DNA of 6,701 nt from Candidatus Bathyarchaeota archaeon (GCA_937877765.1 CALGBN010000349.1:1-6701), one strand, 5' to 3'; counted from the first letter of the stretch, positions 1 through 5,844 are shown. The notes: generated by a model from the sequence alone, not told the origin. Translations and numbers: made by a program.

Positions 1-69
1 ATGATACGGCGACCACCGAGATCTACACCGTCTAATTCGTCGGCAGCGTCAGATGTGTATAAGAGACAG
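1..69 (+). other. Untrimmed Illumina P5 / Nextera read-1 adapter (artefact)
   Basis: Bases 1-28 match the Illumina P5 flow-cell sequence lacking only its first A. Bases 29-36 (CGTCTAAT) sit where the i5 index belongs and match the Nextera XT index I remember as S510. Bases 37-69 match the Nextera read-1 transposase adapter, ending in the 19-base Tn5 mosaic end at 51-69. Genomic sequence therefore starts at about base 70. The stretch is synthetic, was carried into the assembly at a contig end, and must not be interpreted as biology. Confidence 0.98.
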
Positions 70-83
70 GAGAAAAGAGGATA

Positions 84-1556
84 CTAACCAAAAGATGCCT
101 CTTTATCAAAAGGCCACATTGGACGCTTGATGTTCCGGTATGTGAACCATGAGAGATTGGGCGTGGTTAATCCGGGAGCGTCTACCTCTAATATCTTTTT
201 GCTGAATGGCTCGTAGGCTGCTCTAAAGTGTCCCCTGCTCTTCAATACTAGTATCTTTTTATCTGTGGGTTCGATGCCGTTTCTTCTGAATATCTCAGGG
301 TCGTTTGGTGAATGGCTTTTCTCCGTCAGAATTATCTCGACGCCATCTACCTCGATCACCGCTGTTCTACCGACATCAACTGGTACACCTATCGCCATCG
401 CCTTGTGTATAAACCTGCCATCAGTAATGGTGCGCACTGTACCAGTGACCATCAGTGGTTTACCATGGAAATCATCAGTCTTAGCCCCAATCTCCATAGA
501 AAACTTACCCCGAACACCTACATTGATGGCCTCCTGAACCGCCTCCGGGTCCTTGATGATAGCAACACCAACATTTGTAGCACCCTTCTTCAATAACTCC
601 CTGAGAATCTCGGTACCATCACCCGGTGCACCTCCACCCGGGTTATCCGCCACATCAGCGAGAATCACAGGACCCTCCGATGCCTCCATCGCAATCCTCA
701 CCGCATCCTCAATAGACGTTAATGGCTTGAGGAACTCTTCACGAAGACTCCACATCAACTCCCCTATCTCATTTGCTAGTTTCTGGGCAAGCTCAGGGTT
801 ATTGTCTGTGACCGCAACTACGTCTGAGCCACACCGTTCAACATCAGTATATGAGAAAGCCGGGAATAAGCATATATTGAGTACTTCTGTTGATTTCTCC
901 ATTTCTCTTGCCTTCTCAAGGAGCTTGACCATTGGGCCCTCTGCGGTGCGTTGATTGATTGTTGGTGGCAGCATAGGTAGTTTGCAATGTGCGACTGTTG
1001 GTTTGAGTTCACCTTTGATGGTTTTTACTAGTGTCTCTGTTGCCTCGGCCGCTCTTTCATACATATCAACATGAGGATTTGTGTCATATCCGAATATGGC
1101 GTCACAGTGATCCACAATCATATCAGAGATCAATCCATGAAGATCAAGAGTAATGATAATCGGAGTATCACCAACAAGCTTACGCACCTCCCGAAGCAGC
1201 ACTCCTTCAGCTTCAGGAACCTCCTCAGCGATCATCGCACCATGAAGCGCCAGTAATACTCCATCAAGTTTCCCAGCCTTCTTGATGCCATCCGTGATAG
1301 TATTCACAATATGCCAATAATCCTCGTTTCGAAGTTCACCAGCTGGTGTCGCCCCAGCGGCAATAGTAGGAATATACTCGATGCCCTCACGTTCAAGCAC
1401 ATCAACGTAGCCCCCTATGGCGCTACGTGTACCTTTCAAGGTCTCGACTATCTTTTCCCCGTACATGGGGTTGAAGTCGTCTAGGGTTGTTTTGACGGTG
1501 CTGAATGAGTTTGTCTCATGCATCATCTGTCCGAATAATACGCGGTAACCTGACAT
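84..1556 (-). CDS. MlrC-like M81 family metallohydrolase
   Basis: A complete 490-aa protein of the MlrC / M81 metallopeptidase family, named after the zinc enzyme that processes linearised microcystin products. Most relatives lie outside any microcystin pathway and their substrates are unknown; they are usually taken as amidohydrolases or peptidases of small substrates. Visible marks are HETNSF at residues 13-18, LHG at 104-106, the pair D138/H140 in TLDLHG, H162 in YDTNPH, the glycine-rich ADNPGGGAPGDGT at 303-315, and SRGHF at 440-444. The D-x-H then +22 H spacing matches the zinc ligands I recall for MlrC (D184, H186, H208). Length is normal. No signal peptide or membrane helix is seen, so it is probably cytoplasmic. 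The start is supported by the usual short lead (12 residues) before HETN and by a TATA-like box about 27 nt upstream, suggesting a leaderless message. It is divergent from the gene at 1686. Natural substrate cannot be inferred. Confidence 0.93.
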   Translation of the reverse strand: MSGYRVLFGQMMHETNSFSTVKTTLDDFNPMYGEKIVETLKGTRSAIGGYVDVLEREGIEYIPTIAAGATPAGELRNEDYWHIVNTITDGIKKAGKLDGVLLALHGAMIAEEVPEAEGVLLREVRKLVGDTPIIITLDLHGLISDMIVDHCDAIFGYDTNPHVDMYERAAEATETLVKTIKGELKPTVAHCKLPMLPPTINQRTAEGPMVKLLEKAREMEKSTEVLNICLFPAFSYTDVERCGSDVVAVTDNNPELAQKLANEIGELMWSLREEFLKPLTSIEDAVRIAMEASEGPVILADVADNPGGGAPGDGTEILRELLKKGATNVGVAIIKDPEAVQEAINVGVRGKFSMEIGAKTDDFHGKPLMVTGTVRTITDGRFIHKAMAIGVPVDVGRTAVIEVDGVEIILTEKSHSPNDPEIFRRNGIEPTDKKILVLKSRGHFRAAYEPFSKKILEVDAPGLTTPNLSWFTYRNIKRPMWPFDKEASFG

Positions 1557-1578
1557 GGATAGGAATTTGATTCAAGAG

Positions 1579-1586
1579 ATATTAAA
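1579..1586 (-). promoter_or_regulatory. TATA-like box for the MlrC-like gene
   Basis: TTTAATAT on the minus strand, centred about 27 nt upstream of the ATG at 1556. No Shine-Dalgarno sequence lies between it and the ATG. This is the spacing expected of an archaeal promoter giving a leaderless or nearly leaderless transcript. It is read by eye; the transcription start is not known. Confidence 0.5.
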
Positions 1587-1625
1587 CGATAATGCTGACC
1601 ATTTCTTCTGGTTGTCTACTAATAC

Positions 1626-1669
1626 TTTATTACTAACCATGGGCAAAGATTATTCCGTACAGTAATAAA
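1626..1669. repeat. 9-bp perfect inverted repeat in the divergent intergenic region
   Basis: TTTATTACT at 1626-1634 is the exact reverse complement of AGTAATAAA at 1661-1669, with 26 nt between the arms. It lies between the divergent genes at 1556 and 1686, just upstream of the GGGAG ribosome site of the latter. It could be an operator for a dimeric regulator or a leader stem-loop. The arms are AT-rich, so chance is a real alternative. Confidence 0.4.
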
Positions 1670-1685
1670 ATGGGAGAAACATCAA

Positions 1686-2054
1686 ATGCTGTTCACGGAA
1701 TCATTCGAGTACATTCTAGAAACCGGTTTTCAGAACTGGATGACTGAAGCTCTCACCAAGATGAAAATAACCGACATACAGGCAGATTACAGACCAACAG
1801 AGGAAAACGAGCCAATAATATGGCAAGAAGACACAAGGCAACTGGTAATTCATGAACCCGACCCATTTAACGCCGCCCTGATATTCCTTGAATGGGTATC
1901 ATCCGAGCTACCCCGGCGGTGGCGGAAAGTATGGGAAAATCTCCAACAAATCGAGGAAAATCATGGCAAAGAAGCCGCTGAAACCGTACTACTGGACTAC
2001 ATTTCTGAGATGGATAAACGCAATACGTGTCCAAGCTGGGTTTCTTTCAAGTAA
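1686..2054 (+). CDS. Hypothetical 122-aa soluble protein
   Basis: I do not recognise this family. The protein is small and soluble, with no signal peptide or membrane segment. It appears to be an N-terminal helix (about 5-27), a central part likely to form strands (about 31-57, with WQEDTRQLVIHE at 46-57), and helical segments at about 61-75 and 80-111. It is tryptophan-rich (W18, W46, W70, W79, W83, W118) and carries a basic patch PRRWRK at 76-81. The ATG is preceded by GGGAG at 1672-1676 with 9-nt spacing, which favours this start. It stands alone on the plus strand, divergent from the MlrC-like gene and convergent with the minus-strand gene ending at 2066, 11 nt away. Its expression from a distinct ribosome site and its ordinary composition argue that it is real, but no function is proposed. 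Confidence 0.75.
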   Translation: MLFTESFEYILETGFQNWMTEALTKMKITDIQADYRPTEENEPIIWQEDTRQLVIHEPDPFNAALIFLEWVSSELPRRWRKVWENLQQIEENHGKEAAETVLLDYISEMDKRNTCPSWVSFK

Positions 2055-2065
2055 ACCGTGATTAG

Positions 2066-2425
2066 TTATTGTTTTTCTTCTACGGGGTCTTCTTCAGGAG
2101 CTTCCTCAGCTTTTTCTTCCTCGTATTCACCAGTTGACATCTTCTCCAACAACGTGATCAACTTATCCACGTTTTCTTTCTCCTCAAAAACATGGATGAG
2201 CTTCTGACCCCAGAGATCAACATTAGCCCCAAAAATAGGGAAAAACGGAGAAAGAGTCAACCGTGCCATCTCGCCGCCCACAAACATAAGCGGCTTGAAG
2301 CTCTCCAAAGCCATAATCGCAGGCATCTCCATACCATATTTTCGTATCCTAATCGCGGCTTCCAGTATAATCTCGTCAATTTCTTCTTCTGTTAGCTCCT
2401 CGTCCCCGTAAAAGAAACCACACAT
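2066..2425 (-). CDS. Small conserved hypothetical protein with acidic C-terminal tail
   Basis: A 119-aa protein of unknown function. An acidic amphipathic helix (about 12-30) leads to GMEMPAIMALESFKPL at 31-46, then a hydrophobic stretch around 45-66 rich in F, P and L, then a helix with KENVDKLITLLEK at 83-95. The last 20 residues are almost all E, K, P and A. The order (G-x-E-x-PAI-x-x-LE-x-x-KPL, hydrophobic segment, ENV-x-x-LI-x-x-LE) resembles small conserved hypothetical proteins I recall from bacteria and archaea, where these positions are also the conserved ones; this is memory and unverified. The hydrophobic part is too proline-rich to be a confident membrane helix, but peripheral membrane contact is possible. 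No Shine-Dalgarno site is visible; a TATA-like box about 26 nt upstream suggests a leaderless message. It follows the 127-aa membrane gene by 33 nt. Confidence 0.82.
   Translation of the reverse strand: MCGFFYGDEELTEEEIDEIILEAAIRIRKYGMEMPAIMALESFKPLMFVGGEMARLTLSPFFPIFGANVDLWGQKLIHVFEEKENVDKLITLLEKMSTGEYEEEKAEEAPEEDPVEEKQ
2072..2081 (+). terminator. Possible T-rich terminator after the 1686-2054 gene
   Basis: TTTTTCTTCT on the plus strand begins 18 nt after the stop codon at 2054. Archaeal RNA polymerase commonly terminates at such T-rich tracts without needing a hairpin. The tract lies inside the end of the convergent gene, where on the other strand it encodes the E/K-rich tail, so its composition may simply reflect coding. 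Confidence 0.3.
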
Positions 2426-2448
2426 ACCAAGATAATTGATGTCTACTA

Positions 2449-2456
2449 GTATAGAA
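2449..2456 (-). promoter_or_regulatory. TATA-like box for the 119-aa gene
   Basis: TTCTATAC on the minus strand is centred about 26 nt before the ATG at 2425, in the 33-nt gap after the previous gene's stop. Absence of a ribosome site in the gap fits leaderless translation from this element. An alternative is read-through from the upstream membrane-protein gene. Confidence 0.4.
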
Positions 2457-2458
2457 AC

Positions 2459-2842
2459 CTAGTCCTCTGGCTTCTTCTTGGGGCTAAGCCTTGTCTTCAT
2501 GGTTATCCCCGATACAGCGACTCCTCCAATCAAGAAGAAAACGAAAAGAACCCTGAAAAACGTCCAAGAGTTTCCCTGCGTAAACGTAATCAGGCATACA
2601 AAGTTGAACATCCAGTTGATCACTGATGCTATCATCGCTACCGGAAACTGTTCTCGTGTGAGCCTCCTCAGAACCAAGTATGTTGGTATGGCTCCGCCTA
2701 AGAAATAGACCACATAAGATAGAAACCATGGCACGGTAATGGTGTTAGCTAGTCTAAGATAGAAGAATATTATCGCATAACTCAGCGCCGCAGATGCTAA
2801 GTAGTCCGTGGCGTTTGGTTTTCTCTCAGACAAAGCTCTCAC
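2459..2842 (-). CDS. Hypothetical four-helix membrane protein (127 aa)
   Basis: I do not recognise the family. Four hydrophobic segments are visible at about 13-31, 38-57, 67-87 and 95-113. The hydrophilic N-terminus (about 12 residues, SERK) and the basic tail (KTRLSPKKKPED) are both positively charged, as is the RRLTREQ loop at 59-65 between helices 2 and 3. By the positive-inside rule this places both ends in the cytoplasm. The start codon is GTG: an in-frame TAA lies just upstream, no in-frame ATG precedes the first helix, and the ATG four bases upstream is in another frame. A TTG at codon 4 is a less likely alternative. It lies 53 nt after the four-gene membrane operon on the same strand and may be co-transcribed, but has its own TATA-like element. 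No catalytic or binding motif is apparent. Confidence 0.78.
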   Translation of the reverse strand: MRALSERKPNATDYLASAALSYAIIFFYLRLANTITVPWFLSYVVYFLGGAIPTYLVLRRLTREQFPVAMIASVINWMFNFVCLITFTQGNSWTFFRVLFVFFLIGGVAVSGITMKTRLSPKKKPED

Positions 2843-2870
2843 CCATACAGTATTCTCTATTGGTTAAATG

Positions 2871-2880
2871 ATTTAAGAAA
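2871..2880 (-). promoter_or_regulatory. TATA-like box for the 127-aa membrane gene
   Basis: TTTCTTAAAT on the minus strand lies about 32 nt upstream of the GTG start at 2842, giving a predicted leader of only a few nucleotides. CTTAAAT also occurs in the TATA-like box of the gene starting at 5983. It overlaps the T-rich tract that may end the upstream operon. Confidence 0.4.
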
Positions 2881-2886
2881 AATAGG
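2877..2886 (-). terminator. Possible T-rich terminator of the four-gene membrane operon
   Basis: Reading the minus strand, CTATTTTTCT begins 9 nt after the stop codon of the last operon gene (2896-2898). A five-T run followed by CTT is typical of archaeal intrinsic termination. No hairpin precedes it. Partial read-through into the 127-aa gene is possible. Confidence 0.35.
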
Positions 2887-2895
2887 GGGAAGATG

Positions 2896-3519
2896 TTAGA
2901 CTAATTGTAGCCAGTCTCTTAGCAGGAAGATTATCCTTCCTTGGTACATCCCGAACCTGCTCATGATAGTGTTGCCGAAGCTAGCACCGAAAGCAAGGAG
3001 CATCAACCATCGTCCAATCTTGGGGATATATCCCAATGTACCTTCATGCAGGTTTTCCTGCGTGAAAATAAAGTGGAATATCGCCGTTACGGCGCCTACG
3101 AATGTGATGATGGCGTTTATTGTGCCCATAGCGCCTCCTCCAATTAGGGGGGTGCTCGCTGTTTGCGCTACTTGTACTATAAAGTCGCTGTGGATTGCTG
3201 CCCTGATGCTGATTCCTACGCCGTTACCGACGAGGAAAGCGATTGGGAACCTGTACATCCAATAGTACTCTCTGTGGAAACGCGCATAGAGCATTATGCC
3301 AAGTACAAATACCAAGACATAGATGATCTGTCCTTCCATGATTTTGGTCCAACCATAGTCTCGGATGTTCTTAATACCCATGACTATCTGGTGGCCCGCT
3401 GCAACACCGATGAAAGTGTACTCAGCGAACTTGAATACCACGTTGTCCCTGAAGGCATAGCTTGTAGCTGCTATGGTGAAGAATGCTGCGATCCATATTG
3501 ATGGGTCCATTGATACCAT
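2896..3519 (-). CDS. Conserved polytopic membrane protein, fourth gene of the membrane operon
   Basis: A 207-aa membrane protein with about six hydrophobic segments (roughly 6-22, 34-50, 63-79, 90-108, 131-152, 168-187). The most distinctive part is the C-terminus: KIGRWLMLLAFGASFGNTIM at 167-186, then GRIIFLLRDW at 194-203. I remember nearly the same signature (GRW-x-L-M-x-AFGA-x-FGNT-x-M followed by GR-x-x-FLL-x-DWL) in hypothetical proteins of bacteria and other archaea that sit beside DUF6754 genes. Conservation of this small-residue-rich helix suggests a packing interface or pore element; that is inference. The ATG overlaps the upstream TAA as TAATG, implying coupled translation. Met1 is preferred to Met4 because a strong AGGAGGG lies 9 nt before it. 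No enzyme motif is visible, and a transport or scaffold role in a complex with its operon partners is possible but unproven. Confidence 0.88.
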   Translation of the reverse strand: MVSMDPSIWIAAFFTIAATSYAFRDNVVFKFAEYTFIGVAAGHQIVMGIKNIRDYGWTKIMEGQIIYVLVFVLGIMLYARFHREYYWMYRFPIAFLVGNGVGISIRAAIHSDFIVQVAQTASTPLIGGGAMGTINAIITFVGAVTAIFHFIFTQENLHEGTLGYIPKIGRWLMLLAFGASFGNTIMSRFGMYQGRIIFLLRDWLQLV

Positions 3520-4352
3520 TAGCCACTACCCTCCTGTTTCTGCATGAACCATGAAATATTCCCTACTGCGATAAAGATCAGTACCAGCGTCTGTGTGAAA
3601 GTCAAGATATCGCTGCTCACGATTGCGTCACCTGGGTGTCCCGTAAGGAACTCTAGGTCCGCTGCGCCTTTTACTCCATCCATGATACCCAATAGCTGTC
3701 CCGAGTCATAGTACGGCTTGATGCTTGTTGTCATCATGCTTAGGGTGCCTCCAAGTACATCCCTGTTATATTGGCTGTAGGCTTGGTATACCCAACCTTC
3801 TGCCACGTCTCCGCTTGTGGTAACATACGCTACGATAGCGAAATCATCAGCGCCTCCCACATTATCCATCAAAGGCATGCCTGAGATGGGGTTACCCTGG
3901 TAATCATTAGTAACTAGCTCATGTAGGTCTCCCAGTACACCAGCCATTGCTGTCTGGGTTCCTGCGATGTAGCCTATGAAGACATAGTCTTCTCCGTAGA
4001 CTGCGCCGTAGTTTGATTCTGGTTGAACCGCCGCCATTACTAATGGATACATCAGTGTTCCTTCGAGGGCTGTAGCCATTATGACCAGTTTTAAGTCGTT
4101 CTCGAATATCTGGTGGAAAGCCGCTATGGTTCCCGGTCCTAGGCTTGGATAGCCTCCTGAACCATACCCGATATCGAACAAGATCACTGAGCCTTCTGGT
4201 AGTGCTTCGATGGTGTCATACCAGTCTTGGCTCATCTGCCCTGTCATTAGAGGTAGACCTAGGGGGCTTAGTGCCGGAATGAGCATCGCTATAATTACTA
4301 GCCCCATGACGACTTCACGGGGGAGTGATGTTAGTTTTTCCCATACTGACAT
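3519..4352 (-). CDS. Membrane-anchored protein with large acidic extracytoplasmic alpha/beta domain, third gene of the operon
   Basis: A 277-aa protein of unknown function with a helix-domain-helix layout: hydrophobic segments at about 14-35 and 253-269 enclose a soluble region of about 217 residues. The N-terminus (K6, R12) and C-terminal tail (QKQ) carry the positive charge. The soluble region has only about four K/R against more than twenty D/E, so it is predicted to lie outside the cytoplasm. It reads as alternating strands and helices: GSVILFDIGYGSGG at 54-67, a helix to 84, LKLVIMATALEG at 87-98, GEDYVFIGYIAG at 120-131, and DDFAIVAYV at 169-177. Near the second helix, GIMDGVKGAADLEFLTGHPG (222-241) and GNISWF (264-269) match a pattern I recall from bacterial hypothetical proteins (GLRGAAEYE...PG...GN). 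No catalytic triad or metal cluster is obvious. It is 2 nt from the upstream gene, with AGGGAGG at 4361-4367, 8 nt before the ATG. Confidence 0.88.
   Translation of the reverse strand: MSVWEKLTSLPREVVMGLVIIAMLIPALSPLGLPLMTGQMSQDWYDTIEALPEGSVILFDIGYGSGGYPSLGPGTIAAFHQIFENDLKLVIMATALEGTLMYPLVMAAVQPESNYGAVYGEDYVFIGYIAGTQTAMAGVLGDLHELVTNDYQGNPISGMPLMDNVGGADDFAIVAYVTTSGDVAEGWVYQAYSQYNRDVLGGTLSMMTTSIKPYYDSGQLLGIMDGVKGAADLEFLTGHPGDAIVSSDILTFTQTLVLIFIAVGNISWFMQKQEGSG
3529..3535 (-). promoter_or_regulatory. Strong Shine-Dalgarno site deciding the start of the 207-aa gene
   Basis: AGGAGGG on the minus strand, 9 nt before Met1 (ATG ending at 3519) and 18 nt before Met4 (3510). The spacing supports Met1 as the start. 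The site lies inside the last codons of the upstream gene, as expected for translational coupling. Confidence 0.75.
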
Positions 4353-4354
4353 TT

Positions 4355-4990
4355 TTAGCGCCTCCCTAAGTACCCTGTCTCCATTCCGATCAGGGTCTTG
4401 ATTCCTAGTACGACTGCACCGATACCGATTCCGATGCGTACGCCTCTATATGCTCCACTTACTATTGGTCCAAAGATCCATTCACGCATGTGGAAGAATC
4501 CTGGGTAGATCGCTGGGAATATTGGTGTGTTTCCAAATATTACCAGTACGGCTGTAATGAAGAGTAGCGCTGCGTCAAAGTTTCTGGCTCTGAGCACCTT
4601 ATAGGCTCCATAAGCCATGTAGAACGCTAGGCTGCTATACATTGTTGAACCGAGAGGTAGATAGATAGCGTTGTAGAGCCAACTGTAAGTAGCTCCTTGC
4701 TCGTATTCTCCTGTTACTAGTCCGAGGCCTATGAATACTACGAGCATTAGTAGAAGCCATCCACTAAAGTACCAATCTGTGCCTTCTTTACGAGCAGATA
4801 GCCTTCTCCCATGAACACGGAAGAGGTTCACTGCTCCAAGCCCTAGGGCGAATCCTTGAAGGACTATACCCCAGTTCTTGATCACGTTAAACGTTTGGGT
4901 GACTGCTTCGATTCCAGTATAGTAGTCTCCTATGGCTATTACTCCAACGATGAAAGTTATCGCCAGAGGTATGTCTCTTTTATAATCCAT
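4355..4990 (-). CDS. Conserved polytopic membrane protein, second gene of the membrane operon
   Basis: A 211-aa membrane protein with about six hydrophobic segments (roughly 8-22, 42-58, 77-94, 115-133, 139-163, 184-202). Basic loops are seen at 58-69 (RVHGRRLSARK) and 131-136 (KVLRAR), indicating cytoplasmic sides. The AYGAYKVLRARNFDAALL stretch (126-143) and the ending RGVRIGIGIGAVVLGIKTLI...METGYLG resemble hypothetical membrane proteins I recall next to DUF6754 genes, where the last helix typically runs into a G-x-E-x-x-YLG end; here it is GMETGYLG at 202-209. This is memory and should be checked. The ATG lies 6 nt after the DUF6754 gene's TGA, with GAGGTGA at 4997-5003 overlapping that stop and 6 nt before the start. 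It is evidently co-translated with its partners. No enzyme motif is visible; a membrane core subunit is the natural guess. Confidence 0.88.
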   Translation of the reverse strand: MDYKRDIPLAITFIVGVIAIGDYYTGIEAVTQTFNVIKNWGIVLQGFALGLGAVNLFRVHGRRLSARKEGTDWYFSGWLLLMLVVFIGLGLVTGEYEQGATYSWLYNAIYLPLGSTMYSSLAFYMAYGAYKVLRARNFDAALLFITAVLVIFGNTPIFPAIYPGFFHMREWIFGPIVSGAYRGVRIGIGIGAVVLGIKTLIGMETGYLGRR

Positions 4991-4996
4991 TCATAC

Positions 4997-5779
4997 TCAC
5001 CTCGATAACAGCTCCGCAATTATATTCACGCCAACGGTTGAAAGCAAAGCTCCAACTATTGAGAGAGCTATCGCCGCTAACTTGTACCAATCTTGTGCCG
5101 CAATTGTTCCGATCTGTGCAGGGTCTCCCGAGACATATGCACCAGCAGCGAAGATCTCCTCACCGATAAGGCAGTAGTCACAGAGAGCTGCGAAGAATGG
5201 GATCTGATATGTTCTGGCGGTTCCACCGACCTGCATGGCCCCAATTCTGTCAAACGTCTCTGCAAACATCATGGATTCAGCCCAGAAGGGGCCAATCATA
5301 ATGTTTCCAGCAGGTCTACGTCTTGCAGCCATACCGATGATCCCGCTCGCCCAGGCGAACTGGGTTCCCGATAGATAGGGTAGTTGCTCGTCAACATTCA
5401 ACTCATCGAGTTTACCCTCGACGTTGTATGCGTCACGAACAAGCTCAATCGCTACTGGCATAACGTCTACTTTTGCCTGTGGTGCGATTAGCTCCGCGCC
5501 TAGTCTCGCTGATAGACCGGCTACATAGTTAAGTATGCTGAGGCCTGCGACTGTTTGTGTCGCGTAGCTGTCAGTGAATGTACCCATGCCTATGATGTCG
5601 AAAACTGGGCGTCCCATCTCTACGCTTCTTCCTACGACTTCTTCGATTGCGTCTAGACCGGCTATTCGTCGTACCTTTATCTTGCCCTCTTTACCCATGT
5701 TGATTGCGATGTATACCGCGACCCATACGAGAATTAGAGCTAGTAGAGGTACTATTCTTCCTGGTGTTAGAATTGCCAT
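4997..5779 (-). CDS. DUF6754-type membrane-anchored protein, first gene of the membrane operon
   Basis: A 260-aa protein that I recognise as the DUF6754 type (function unknown). One helix at about 8-27 is followed by a basic segment (KEGKIKVRR, 30-38), a soluble domain at about 39-230, and a second helix at about 233-256. The positive segment after helix 1 places the domain in the cytoplasm. Landmarks: GLDAIEEVVGR at 41-51, GRPVFDIIGMG at 56-66, YLSGTQFAWASG at 135-146, GPFWAESMMFAET at 163-175, GAMQVGGTA at 180-188, and the densest conserved block QIPFFAALCDYCLIGEEIFAAGAY, of which DYCLIGEE is 201-208. Alternating strands and helices suggest a Rossmann-like fold, but no nucleotide-binding loop is clear. 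Invariant-looking E168, E174, D201, E207 and E208 could form a site. A modest AAGGA lies about 8 nt before the ATG, with a TATA-like box farther upstream, so this gene leads the operon. Role unknown. Confidence 0.88.
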   Translation of the reverse strand: MAILTPGRIVPLLALILVWVAVYIAINMGKEGKIKVRRIAGLDAIEEVVGRSVEMGRPVFDIIGMGTFTDSYATQTVAGLSILNYVAGLSARLGAELIAPQAKVDVMPVAIELVRDAYNVEGKLDELNVDEQLPYLSGTQFAWASGIIGMAARRRPAGNIMIGPFWAESMMFAETFDRIGAMQVGGTARTYQIPFFAALCDYCLIGEEIFAAGAYVSGDPAQIGTIAAQDWYKLAAIALSIVGALLSTVGVNIIAELLSR

Positions 5780-5823
5780 TGTTTTTTCCTTCCGAATAGC
5801 TGTAATTGTAAGTAATTGAATTA

Positions 5824-5831
5824 GTATAAAA
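5824..5831 (-). promoter_or_regulatory. TATA-like box of the four-gene membrane operon
   Basis: TTTTATAC on the minus strand, centred about 49 nt upstream of the ATG at 5779. A start about 25 nt downstream would give a leader of roughly 20-25 nt, enough to hold the AAGGA site before the ATG. A perfect palindrome (5835-5844) sits directly upstream, at the TFB-recognition position. Confidence 0.5.
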
Positions 5832-5834
5832 TAT

Positions 5835-5844
5835 TTGACGTCAA
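5835..5844. promoter_or_regulatory. 10-bp perfect palindrome beside the operon TATA box (candidate operator)
   Basis: TTGACGTCAA equals its own reverse complement. It lies 3 bp upstream of the operon's TATA-like box, where a bound dimeric regulator would block TFB or recruit it. Position is the main argument; a 10-bp palindrome alone can arise by chance. Confidence 0.4.

Noticed and set aside
51..69. Tn5 mosaic end, as if a transposon terminus
   Set aside because: It is contiguous with P5 and an index sequence, so it comes from Nextera library preparation, not a natural transposon.
245..254. Perfect palindrome ATACTAGTAT
   Set aside because: It lies inside the MlrC-like coding region, where it encodes ordinary hydrophobic residues; a chance 10-bp palindrome is sufficient explanation.
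553..954. 133-aa plus-strand open frame (and others at 265-537, 312-596, 1071-1256) opposite the MlrC-like gene
   Set aside because: They are antisense to a well-recognised full-length gene, have serine/proline-rich unnatural composition, and lack start signals.
3163..3501. 112-aa plus-strand open frame opposite the 207-aa membrane gene
   Set aside because: It is a shadow of a conserved membrane protein with a good ribosome site; the translated product has no domain-like features.
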